Positions 56,703-64,000 of a stretch of DNA of 64,000 nt are shown piece after piece (position 1 is the first letter of the stretch; the number at the start of each line of letters is the position of its first letter). The notes beneath the pieces are model-generated. The model did not search any database. It was not told the DNA's origin and was given only the letters and a program-made list of their open reading frames with translations. Made by a program: the position numbers and the translations under genes. Source of the DNA: Alphaproteobacteria bacterium (GTDB lineage Bacteria; Pseudomonadota; Alphaproteobacteria; JAVJRE01); assembly GCA_040218575.1 (NCBI GenBank), contig JAVJRE010000007.1, forward strand, positions 310,001 to 374,000, given 5' to 3'.

Positions 56703-57700
56703 TGACCATCCCGCCGAGGGCCGAAGCGGCATCGGCCGACCGCCGATCGAACCATGGCCGCTGGCTGATTCTGGCGAAGCTGTTGGTCAGCGGAGCAATT
56801 CTCGCTCTGGTCCTGTCGCGTATCGACCTGGCAGCGGCGGTCGGCCGCATCACTGGCGCCAACCCCGCCTGGCTTGCGGTCGCGCTCGCCGCTCTAGCCT
56901 TGCAGATCGTCACCAGCAGCCTGCGCTGGCAGCGTGTCTTGCTTGGCCTGGAGGAGAGTCCGCGATTCGCCATGTGCGTCCAGTTGACCTGGCTTGGCCA
57001 GTTCTTCAATCAGGGCTTTCCGTCGGTCGTGGCGGGCGATGCCGCGCGCATCTGGTACATGCGACCGCACGTCGGCTCGCTCGGCCGGCTCCTTACCAGC
57101 GTCGTCCTCGACCGCCTGACCGGCTTCCTCGCCATCGCCCTACTAATTGTCGCCGCCCTGCCGTGGCTCATCGCCCTGTTGCCGCCGGGCGCCGCCGCAC
57201 CGGCCCTGATCGTCGCGACAGCCGGGGTCGTCGTCGCGCTGGCGGCGCTGTGGCTGCTGTCCGGCGCCTATCTGGAGGCCTATATCCGATGGCCGCGCCT
57301 GGTCACGCTTCATCGCCACCTGCAGAGCGCCCGTCACGTTCTGGCGCAGCCTGCCGGGCTCCTCATTGTCGTGCTGGCCTTGCTGGTTCAGGCCCTGTCG
57401 GTGCTTGCCGTGGCGGCGCTGGCGCTGGCGCTGGAGGTGCCACTCACCCTGGGCCAGGCCTTCATGTTCGTCCCCGTGGTCATGTTGCTGGCCATGCTGC
57501 CGGTGTCGATCGCCGGCTGGGGGGTGCGCGAAGGCGCCATGGTGGTGGCGCTGGGCATGGCCGGCATCGCCGCCACGGAGTCCGCCGCCCTGGCAATTCT
57601 GCTGGGCCTGCTGATGGCCCTGATCGCGCTGCCCGGCGGATTGATCCTTCTGCGCGTACGGCGCGGACGGTCCGCCCGGAGCGACGCCGCCGATGGCTGA
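56702..57700 (+). CDS. Flippase-like / LPG-synthase-TM-type membrane protein
   Basis: About 332 aa of the UPF0104/lysylphosphatidylglycerol-synthase transmembrane family, predicted to flip or handle lipid-linked substrates. Seven or eight hydrophobic segments. The signature regions are GQFFNQGFPSVVAGDAARIWY, VVLDRLTGFLAIALL and MLPVSIAGWGVREGAMV. ATG 56702 overlaps the lptE stop by one base (a GTG at 56699 is an alternative), and its 3' end overlaps cysQ by 8 bases. The neighbouring lptE and asnB suggest cell-surface polymer or lipid work. Confidence 0.85.
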   Translation: MTIPPRAEAASADRRSNHGRWLILAKLLVSGAILALVLSRIDLAAAVGRITGANPAWLAVALAALALQIVTSSLRWQRVLLGLEESPRFAMCVQLTWLGQFFNQGFPSVVAGDAARIWYMRPHVGSLGRLLTSVVLDRLTGFLAIALLIVAALPWLIALLPPGAAAPALIVATAGVVVALAALWLLSGAYLEAYIRWPRLVTLHRHLQSARHVLAQPAGLLIVVLALLVQALSVLAVAALALALEVPLTLGQAFMFVPVVMLLAMLPVSIAGWGVREGAMVVALGMAGIAATESAALAILLGLLMALIALPGGLILLRVRRGRSARSDAADG

Positions 57701-58538
57701 CATGATGCAGCGCGTCGCCGCCGAACTGCCGGCAATCGCCCGCCACGCTGGTGACCTGATCCTGGAGATCCAGCGGCAGGGCGCGCAGGCAGAGACCAAG
57801 AGCGACGGCTCGCCGGTCACCCGCGCCGATCGCGAAGCCGAGGCCCTGATTGACGAGAGCCTGGCGGCCCTTTCCACCGGCTGGCCGGTCATCGGCGAGG
57901 AAGCCAGCGCCGCCGGCGCCGCGCCACGCGACGTTCAAGGGGCCTTCTTTCTGGTAGACCCGCTAGACGGCACCAGAGAGTTCGTCGCCGGGCGCGATGA
58001 ATTCACCGTCAACATCGCCCTGGTGGTGGACGGCCTGCCGCGACTGGGTGCGGTGCATCAGCCGACCAGCGGCCGCACCTGGTGGAGCGACGCTGCGGGC
58101 GCCGCCTGGCGCGCCGACCGGAACGAACCGCCGCAGCTCATTTGCGTCGCCACGCCGGATACCGCCGGCCTGCGGGTGGTGGCCAGCCGCTCGCACCGGC
58201 ACACCCGCATGGATCAGCTTCTGGCGCTGCTCAGGGTTCGTCAGGTCCTGCACTACGGCTCTTCTCTCAAACTGGTCGCCGTAGCGGACGGCAGCGCCGA
58301 TCTCTATCCCCGGCTCACGCCCACTATGGCGTGGGATATTGCCGCCGGCCATGCGGTGCTGCAGGCGGCCGGCGGTGATGTCACCTGCTGGGACGGCCAG
58401 CCGCTGACCTACCATCCGGCGCGGCTGCGCAACCCGCCCTTCATCGCTTGCGGCGCGGTTGACGGCAGCGACAGGCTGGCGGCCTACGGACTGGATCAGA
58501 GCTTCCGGGCGCTGGCCGGCGACATGGGATCGTCCTAG
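57693..58538 (+). CDS. cysQ: 3'(2'),5'-bisphosphate nucleotidase CysQ-type
   Basis: Inositol-monophosphatase-superfamily enzyme that hydrolyses PAP/PAPS in sulfate assimilation. 281 aa. Metal sites: TKSDGSPVTRADREAE, GEEAS, FLVDPLDGTREFVAGRDEFTVNIAL and WDIAAGHAVLQAAGG. The LDGTREFV form is characteristic of CysQ. ATG 57693 lies inside the flippase-like gene (8-base overlap). The next gene, asnB, starts 49 bases later. Confidence 0.9.
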   Translation: MADMMQRVAAELPAIARHAGDLILEIQRQGAQAETKSDGSPVTRADREAEALIDESLAALSTGWPVIGEEASAAGAAPRDVQGAFFLVDPLDGTREFVAGRDEFTVNIALVVDGLPRLGAVHQPTSGRTWWSDAAGAAWRADRNEPPQLICVATPDTAGLRVVASRSHRHTRMDQLLALLRVRQVLHYGSSLKLVAVADGSADLYPRLTPTMAWDIAAGHAVLQAAGGDVTCWDGQPLTYHPARLRNPPFIACGAVDGSDRLAAYGLDQSFRALAGDMGSS

Positions 58539-58587
58539 TGCGGCATATGACGCGCGCCGCAAGCCAAACTGCATCAGGATAGCGCGG

Positions 58588-60537
58588 ATGTGTGGCATTG
58601 CCGGCCTGATCGACCTTTCCGCGCGCAATGATGGCGCGCGGCTGGAGCGTCGCGCGCAACGCATGGCGGCGGCGCTGATCCATCGCGGTCCCGACAATGA
58701 AGGCCTGTGGAGCGACGCAGACGCCGCAATCGCCCTGTCTCACCGGCGCCTGTCCATCATCGACCTGACGCCCACGGGGCACCTGCCCATGGTATCGGCC
58801 GACGGTCGGGTGGCCCTGACCTACAACGGAGAGATCTACAATCATCGCGATCTGCGGGCCCGGCTTGCAGCGAACGGAACGCGGTTTCGCGGCACGTCGG
58901 ACTCCGAAGTCCTGGTGGAGGCCATCGCCCAATGGGGCATAGAGACCGCGCTGGCCAGGATCAACGGCATGTTCGCCTTCGCCGCGTGGGACCGCGGGGC
59001 GCGCACGCTGACTCTCGCCCGCGACCATTTCGGGCAGAAGCCCTTGTACTGGCTGCAAAAGGACGGGCTGTTCCTTTTCGGCTCCGAGCTGCGAGCCCTG
59101 GAGGCCGCCGGCGGCTGGACGCCGGAGATCGATCCCGGCGCGGTCGCCGCCTTCATGCGCCACAACTACGTGCCGGCGCCCGGTACGATCTTCCGTCATG
59201 TCCGCAAGCTGATGCCGGGAACCTTCCTGACGGTCGCCGCCGACGGCCGGGCGGCGACGGAACGTCCCTACTGGTCGCTGGCCGATGTGGCGGCCGACGG
59301 CATCGCCCGTCCCGATCCGCGGCCGGTCGAGGCGCAGGCGGCGGCGCTCGACGCCCTGATCGGCGAGGTGGTGGCGGACTGCATGGTGAGCGACGTGCCC
59401 CTGGGCGTCTTTCTCTCCGGCGGCATCGATTCCTCCCTCGTCGCCGCGGCCATGACGCGAACGGGCGGCCCTGTCCGCTCCTTCAGCCTCGGCTTTTCCG
59501 AGTCCGGCTTCGATGAAGCGCCCCACGCCGCGGCCATCGCCCGTCACTTGGGGACCGACCATACGGAGCTCTATGTGGACGGCACGTCGGCCCTGGACGC
59601 CGTGCCGGCCATGGCCCGGGTCTATGACGAGCCCTTCGCCGACTCTTCGCAGATTCCCACGTGGCTCATCTCGCGGCTGGCCCGCCGCGACGTCACGGTG
59701 GCCCTGACCGGCGACGGCGGCGACGAGGTGTTCGCCGGCTACCGCCGCTACTGGTCGGCGCGCCGCATGTGGCGGCTTCTGGCGTCCGTGCCGCTGCCTG
59801 TCCGGCGGCTGGCGGCGCGCTTCGTCGGCCTGGTGCCGGAGCCCCTGTTCCGCGCCCTGGTCGGCCGGTTGAGCGACCACACGGCGGGGCCGCGCCGACG
59901 GCTGGACAGCCGGCGCACGGCGGCGGAGGTTCTGGCCACACCGGACCGCGAGGCGCTGTTCCGCCGCATCGTGTCGCACTGGAACGACCCATCCGAAATC
60001 GCCCCGGCGGCCGAAGCCCGTGGTCTGCTGTGGGATCGTGCGCTCGGCGAGCGGTTTGACGACTATGGCGACTGGATGCAGGTCATGGACAGCCTGACCT
60101 ACCTGCCCGACGACATTCTGGTGAAGGTCGACCGGGCCGCCATGTCCGTCGCCCTGGAGACCCGCGTGCCGCTGCTCGACCGGCGGATTGTAGAAGCCGC
60201 ATGGCGGCTGCCGCGGATCGCCAGGCTGGGCGCCGACAGCGGCAAGCTCATACTACGGACGATTCTCGCGCGGTATGTTCCGCCAGCGCTATTCGAACGG
60301 CCCAAGACCGGTTTCGGAATCCCCCTTGACCAGTGGCTTCGCGGCCCGCTGCGGGATTGGGCGGAATCGCTGCTGGATCCGACACGGTTGCGCGACGAGG
60401 GTTTGCTGAACGCCAATGCCGTTCGTGCGCTGTGCGATGCTCATATGAGCGAAGCCGCAAACCACGGCGCACGGCTGTGGACCATTCTCATGCTCAATGC
60501 CTGGCTGGACCAGCGACGCCAGGGCGCCAACGCCTGA
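58588..60537 (+). CDS. asnB: Asparagine synthase (glutamine-hydrolysing) family protein
   Basis: 649 aa with an N-terminal class II glutamine amidotransferase domain (catalytic Cys2 in MCGIAGLID, then HRGPDNEG and YNGEIYN) and a C-terminal synthetase domain with the PPi-loop FLSGGIDSSLVA and GDGGDEVFAGYRRYW. Such proteins make asparagine or, in surface-polymer clusters, amidate sugars or uronic acids. The neighbouring flippase-like and GT-C-like genes make the latter plausible. ATG 58588. It converges with the HicB-like/TM gene 19 bases away. Confidence 0.9.
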   Translation: MCGIAGLIDLSARNDGARLERRAQRMAAALIHRGPDNEGLWSDADAAIALSHRRLSIIDLTPTGHLPMVSADGRVALTYNGEIYNHRDLRARLAANGTRFRGTSDSEVLVEAIAQWGIETALARINGMFAFAAWDRGARTLTLARDHFGQKPLYWLQKDGLFLFGSELRALEAAGGWTPEIDPGAVAAFMRHNYVPAPGTIFRHVRKLMPGTFLTVAADGRAATERPYWSLADVAADGIARPDPRPVEAQAAALDALIGEVVADCMVSDVPLGVFLSGGIDSSLVAAAMTRTGGPVRSFSLGFSESGFDEAPHAAAIARHLGTDHTELYVDGTSALDAVPAMARVYDEPFADSSQIPTWLISRLARRDVTVALTGDGGDEVFAGYRRYWSARRMWRLLASVPLPVRRLAARFVGLVPEPLFRALVGRLSDHTAGPRRRLDSRRTAAEVLATPDREALFRRIVSHWNDPSEIAPAAEARGLLWDRALGERFDDYGDWMQVMDSLTYLPDDILVKVDRAAMSVALETRVPLLDRRIVEAAWRLPRIARLGADSGKLILRTILARYVPPALFERPKTGFGIPLDQWLRGPLRDWAESLLDPTRLRDEGLLNANAVRALCDAHMSEAANHGARLWTILMLNAWLDQRRQGANA

Positions 60538-60556
60538 AGGGCGCGCCGACGTCAGC

Positions 60557-61153
60557 CTACGGCGCCGGCAAAGTTTCTTCCGCAGACCCGGAAGGCTCAA
60601 GGCTAGCCCCCGGATCACTGTACAGTGGGCGCAAGCGGTCAGCATAAGGTTCGAGCGCGAGAACAATCCGATCTATGGCCTGCAACAGTTCCTGTTCCCG
60701 TTCAGGCGTAATCTGCTCAAGAACCTCTGCGAGCTGAATCAGCCTGTTGGACCAAAGTCTGGGCTCTGCCATCTGGGCCGCTGCTTCGCGCACCCTGGAC
60801 TGAACCTCGCCGATGAATTGCGCCGCCGGCGCCACCACCGCCACCATTCCAACAAACACCACTGCCATCACGACCGGCAAAAACAACCATCGCCGCCTGG
60901 TCGGGCGCAAGCCAGTTGACTCGCCGCGCAAATCCCCCTCACCTCCGCCTGGCTGTGGAGGCGACAGACCCGCACGTTCATGGCGCTCAAGCAGCTCCGC
61001 GATCGAAACCTGCATTTGGCTATACAGAACATCCAGGGATTGACCCTCGAGGATCAATCGCAGTGTCGGGCACGCTAGAATGAAGGAGCCGTTGCGTTCC
61101 CGCATGATCAACGGGTAGCTGTATTTTGTCGATGAAGAAGTCGCACTGGTCAT
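60557..61153 (-). CDS. HicB-like domain fused to a transmembrane segment
   Basis: 198 aa from ATG 61153 (AAGG about 9 bases upstream). Residues 10-57 (YSYPLIMRERNGSFILACPTL then LEGQSLDVLYSQMQVSIAEL) look like the HicB/DUF1902-type antitoxin fold. A Pro/Gly-rich linker and one transmembrane helix (89-112) follow, then a helical, charged C-terminal part (RVREAAAQMAEPRLWSNRL). No toxin partner (HicA) is adjacent. It lies 5 bases after the large membrane protein gene and is co-directional with it. Assignment of the HicB-like part is by eye and tentative. Confidence 0.55.
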   Translation of the reverse strand: MTSATSSSTKYSYPLIMRERNGSFILACPTLRLILEGQSLDVLYSQMQVSIAELLERHERAGLSPPQPGGGEGDLRGESTGLRPTRRRWLFLPVVMAVVFVGMVAVVAPAAQFIGEVQSRVREAAAQMAEPRLWSNRLIQLAEVLEQITPEREQELLQAIDRIVLALEPYADRLRPLYSDPGASLEPSGSAEETLPAP

Positions 61154-61158
61154 ATAGC

Positions 61159-64000
61159 TTAACCTTTCTTGCTGCTGCCAATGACCGATAGGGGCAAGTC
61201 GTCGCCACACGGCATCCGTGGCAATATGCCCAGGAAGGGGTCGACGACACGACTGGTCATTGTTTGCCCAGACCGTGAAAGCGAGCGGGGGGTGACAGTG
61301 GCGACGACAGGCTGAACCTGCGTCTCACGCGGCAGTTTCAACTGAGCCGCGCCTCCGGATACTGTCATTTTCTGAAGAAGGCGCCCCACCTGGTAGCATC
61401 CTCCGGATGTTAATGCCGCCTGATGAAGTGAAACCAATGTTTCACCTTCCGCTTGACCTTGCTGCTGCCGATAGCCGTAGGTGACTGTTGCAACAGGAGT
61501 ATCGTCCACGTGTCCGATCGACAAACCGACAGGATAAGTCCGGCTTGTTTCATCAAAGGGGCTCAGAAATGGCGGAAAGTCCCAATCCAGTTCCACGATA
61601 GCCCAGGCGGCGCGTTGGGACAGGTCTTCGGCGACCAAACGATGGTTCATCAGCGTCTCCGCGGCCAATCCCTTGGCCTGACGCACCAGTCCAACATTGT
61701 TGCAATTGTTGCTGTATGACCCGTGCCGTTCTTCATGCCGGGCAAGAACAGTGTGCAGACTGTTGGCAAAGAAACACACAAAATAGGCAGGTTGGCCGTA
61801 AGCGGGATTCTCCGTCCGGTCGGCAAACCATAGGGCCCGATCATCTCGGATCAGGCTGTAGCCATTATCATCCAATCGATATTCACCTTGGCCGATATGA
61901 GCGTCCAGATATGCCCATGAACCCGCAAGGTTCGAAAACGGCAGCGCGTAGGCGTTACTGACGACCGAGGCGCCGCGCAGCGGCGGTTCTCTCATCTGTT
62001 TGGCAAAAGCAAAGCTGTCCGGAGGAAGCCTGTCCACGTATCCAATCTGCAGCGAAAACCAGCTTGCTGTCAGCACCGCCGTGAGAACGGCGACAGCGGC
62101 CCCGGCGACGGCATTCGCCCAGAAACGCCGCAAGCCCATGTGATGACAGTAGATCCATGCCCGCCGAGCCAAGACTCCAGCCGACACTACCAGCATATAG
62201 AGACCAAAGGCCGCCAAAGGCGCCAAAAAGAACACATGAAACGGGGTGAAGCGCCACAGATAGCCAGAGTGCATATAGCCGGGCAGCAACCGGTATACGA
62301 GCGCAAAAGACACAAAACAACACAGCAACAGGAACACGAAAGTGCCGACATTTCCGGTCTTGAAGACCACCGGTCTCTCCGCACTCAGCAACCATTCCGT
62401 GGCGACAAATGCCGATACCATGACAACGGTCTTCCACGCGGCCACAGGCAACCCTGGCAGCAAGGCCTCATGCCAGAGAGGAGCGTAGCCAAGGTCAAAC
62501 AGACTCGGTATTGCCCACAGATAGGCTGCCGCTGCGAGCAGAAACCAGGCTCCGGATATGCAACTCTGGCCCCGCGCCATTCTCCTGCCATACACGGCCG
62601 CCACAACGCTGACTGCTCCGAGCGCTAGGTGCGCTAACATGAGCAGGACCAGACTATCGCTGCGAACTGTCGCATTGAGCCAAGCCGACGGTCCCAGCCA
62701 CAGAGTCCGCAAGAACATAAAAAATGCCAGCGCGAGAATGATCAAATTAGTTATGCGCGCCTCGCCAGAGGCATTCACTGATCGGGAATACCTCCACCGC
62801 AGCAGCGCAGCGACTCCGGCCAGCAGAAGCAGCAACACACATGCCAGGATGGAGGACAGTGGGGCCAAGATGACAAGCCCGAAACCAACACCAAACAGTA
62901 CCACCTGCGCTGGCTCTACACCTCTGTTGGACGGCTGATTGACCGCCGACAGGGATTCTGGCGATGTGAACCGCCAGAGCGCCAGAAGACCTGCCACAGC
63001 GGGGAGCAAAAGCGATGTAGCCAGAACCGGCGTATAGATCTGATATCCCCAGCGAAAGAATGACTGGAAGAAGGCGTCCAGCCGGAGGAGCGGCCTAGAG
63101 TCAACAAAGTTGAAGAACGTCGCGATGTTATGGGTCTCCAGAAAAGCCCTGAGTTCAGCGATTCTGGCAGACTCGGCACCAAAGTTGCGGACCGTGAATG
63201 TCAGTCGCAGGTCCTGAAGAAAGCCTTCCCATCCCAAATATCCGACGAGCTGCGCAAGGACGATTCCAACGCCGACAAGAGCCCCCGTCACCTGACTGGC
63301 CCAGACCAGAGCGAGGCGCTTTGACCGCCGCCACAGCAGCACGGCGGCAAAAAGGCCGGTCGCGACCATGACAAATCCAGCGAACGCGATTTCGTAATAG
63401 GCAAGACACAGGTTGATCAGAAAAATCGCAACATACCAGCCATGGGAAGGTCGCATGGCGGCCGCCTGCTGCACACAGACAAAGGCAGCGAAGAAAAACG
63501 CCGTATGCCACACGCGGTAAGTGACAAGCTGCCAGTGGCCGAACAGGAGATAGTCCGTCAGCAGCAGAATACAGGCGGCCAATGCATATCCCGATGACAG
63601 AATACGGCTGAAGAAATGATAGGCCAGCATGATCGAGCCTAGTCCGACCGTGTAGGTCGTGACGATAATCTGGGCCTCAATCGAGCGCGCGCCTAGGCTG
63701 AACAGGACGAAGGCATATAGGCGCGGCCAGTTTCCCTGGTGAGTGTGAACAACGGGATGGGCGGCGGCAAAAGGACTGGCGGCCTCATCCGCCAGTCCTT
63801 TGCTGTCTGCGAGGCTGAAGTGGAAGAGATTGTAGGCATGGATCAGAGAGGAGAAGGACTCATTGTTGTCCAGGACGTAGGGGATGAAATCACCGGCGAT
63901 CAACAGCCAGGCCGATAGCGTGAAATATGCCGCCACGACAATCGACCAGCCGTACCAGTATCCAAGTTCGGAACGTCCGGCCAGGCGGAGCCAGGTTTCG
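61159..64000 (-). CDS. Large polytopic membrane protein, GT-C glycosyltransferase-like (5' end outside window)
   Basis: The frame is open through the right window edge, so the N-terminus is missing; at least 946 codons are visible. A GTG at 63936 is in frame but is probably internal, because upstream codons continue a coherent hydrophobic helix (GYWYGWSIVVAAYF). About 12-14 transmembrane helices are followed by a soluble C-terminal domain of about 270 residues. The first extracytoplasmic loop holds YVLDNNESF, an acidic motif like the catalytic loop of GT-C lipid-linked glycosyltransferases. I do not recognise a named family. It shares an operon with the small HicB-like/TM gene. Confidence 0.7.
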   Translation of the reverse strand, partial: ETWLRLAGRSELGYWYGWSIVVAAYFTLSAWLLIAGDFIPYVLDNNESFSSLIHAYNLFHFSLADSKGLADEAASPFAAAHPVVHTHQGNWPRLYAFVLFSLGARSIEAQIIVTTYTVGLGSIMLAYHFFSRILSSGYALAACILLLTDYLLFGHWQLVTYRVWHTAFFFAAFVCVQQAAAMRPSHGWYVAIFLINLCLAYYEIAFAGFVMVATGLFAAVLLWRRSKRLALVWASQVTGALVGVGIVLAQLVGYLGWEGFLQDLRLTFTVRNFGAESARIAELRAFLETHNIATFFNFVDSRPLLRLDAFFQSFFRWGYQIYTPVLATSLLLPAVAGLLALWRFTSPESLSAVNQPSNRGVEPAQVVLFGVGFGLVILAPLSSILACVLLLLLAGVAALLRWRYSRSVNASGEARITNLIILALAFFMFLRTLWLGPSAWLNATVRSDSLVLLMLAHLALGAVSVVAAVYGRRMARGQSCISGAWFLLAAAAYLWAIPSLFDLGYAPLWHEALLPGLPVAAWKTVVMVSAFVATEWLLSAERPVVFKTGNVGTFVFLLLCCFVSFALVYRLLPGYMHSGYLWRFTPFHVFFLAPLAAFGLYMLVVSAGVLARRAWIYCHHMGLRRFWANAVAGAAVAVLTAVLTASWFSLQIGYVDRLPPDSFAFAKQMREPPLRGASVVSNAYALPFSNLAGSWAYLDAHIGQGEYRLDDNGYSLIRDDRALWFADRTENPAYGQPAYFVCFFANSLHTVLARHEERHGSYSNNCNNVGLVRQAKGLAAETLMNHRLVAEDLSQRAAWAIVELDWDFPPFLSPFDETSRTYPVGLSIGHVDDTPVATVTYGYRQQQGQAEGETLVSLHQAALTSGGCYQVGRLLQKMTVSGGAAQLKLPRETQVQPVVATVTPRSLSRSGQTMTSRVVDPFLGILPRMPCGDDLPLSVIGSSKKG

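Noticed and set aside
58441-59979. Minus-strand frame opposite asnB
   Set aside because: Antisense of a clear glutamine amidotransferase/synthetase; translation has no domain features.

Overview
The window is high-GC DNA with dense, short-spaced genes and frequent GTG/TTG starts. It reads as a chromosomal segment of an alphaproteobacterium, probably Rhodospirillales-like. The main reasons are the order tig-clpP-clpX-lon-hup, a nuoABCDEFG operon with separate nuoC and nuoD, a glnB-glnA pair, LptE and ParE. No transposase, integrase, phage gene, CRISPR array or rRNA operon was seen. The taxonomic placement is inferred from gene content and order, not from a search.

Layout, left to right. 1-5447 (minus): nuoG (cut by the window edge), F, E, D, C, B, A of respiratory complex I. 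5612-14857 (minus): tRNA-Asp, a PAS histidine kinase, tRNA-Val, HU, Lon, ClpX, ClpP, trigger factor with a histone-H1-like tail, and tRNA-Leu, which is a protein quality-control block. 15034-20527: a small conserved-type protein, the NAD(P)HX repair enzyme, a formate/nitrite channel, tRNA-His, and a cyclophilin / VOC / aminotransferase operon. 20654-22665: glnB-glnA nitrogen control. 22934-28225: a secreted unknown protein, parE, and three consecutive DUF427 genes carrying five DUF427 domains. 28319-31812 (minus): a small membrane protein with an Amt transporter, then an EamA exporter and an alpha/beta hydrolase. 31966-39721: an RhlE-type helicase, a Rieske domain fused to a large His-rich domain, a ketopantoate-reductase-like and oxalate-CoA-ligase-like pair, a DUF4892-OmpA protein, and an ArsR-SRPBCC pair with a clear operator. 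39810-47735: urocanase, the folate operon pabB-pabA-pabC, a Tag-like protein, an SDR and isocitrate lyase.

47812-51929 (minus) is the part I find most unusual. Five closely spaced genes encode a cysteine-dioxygenase-like protein, a four-domain rhodanese, an eRF1-like (baeRF/host-attachment) protein, an HPF/RaiA-type ribosome hibernation protein and an ETHE1-like persulfide dioxygenase. They would link thiol/persulfide oxidation with ribosome hibernation or rescue. 52166-56153 (plus) is a tight four-gene catabolic cassette (AspA-like deacylase, threonine-aldolase-like, creatininase-like, Rieske oxygenase). It runs into lptE, a flippase-like membrane protein, cysQ and asnB. The right end (60557-64000, minus) holds a HicB-like/transmembrane fusion and a large polytopic GT-C-like membrane protein that is open at the window edge.

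The leading candidates for undescribed biology are the sulfur/ribosome operon, the DUF427 tandem operon, the Rieske/His-rich fusion and the four-gene catabolic cassette. All functional links between genes are inferences from spacing and domain content.
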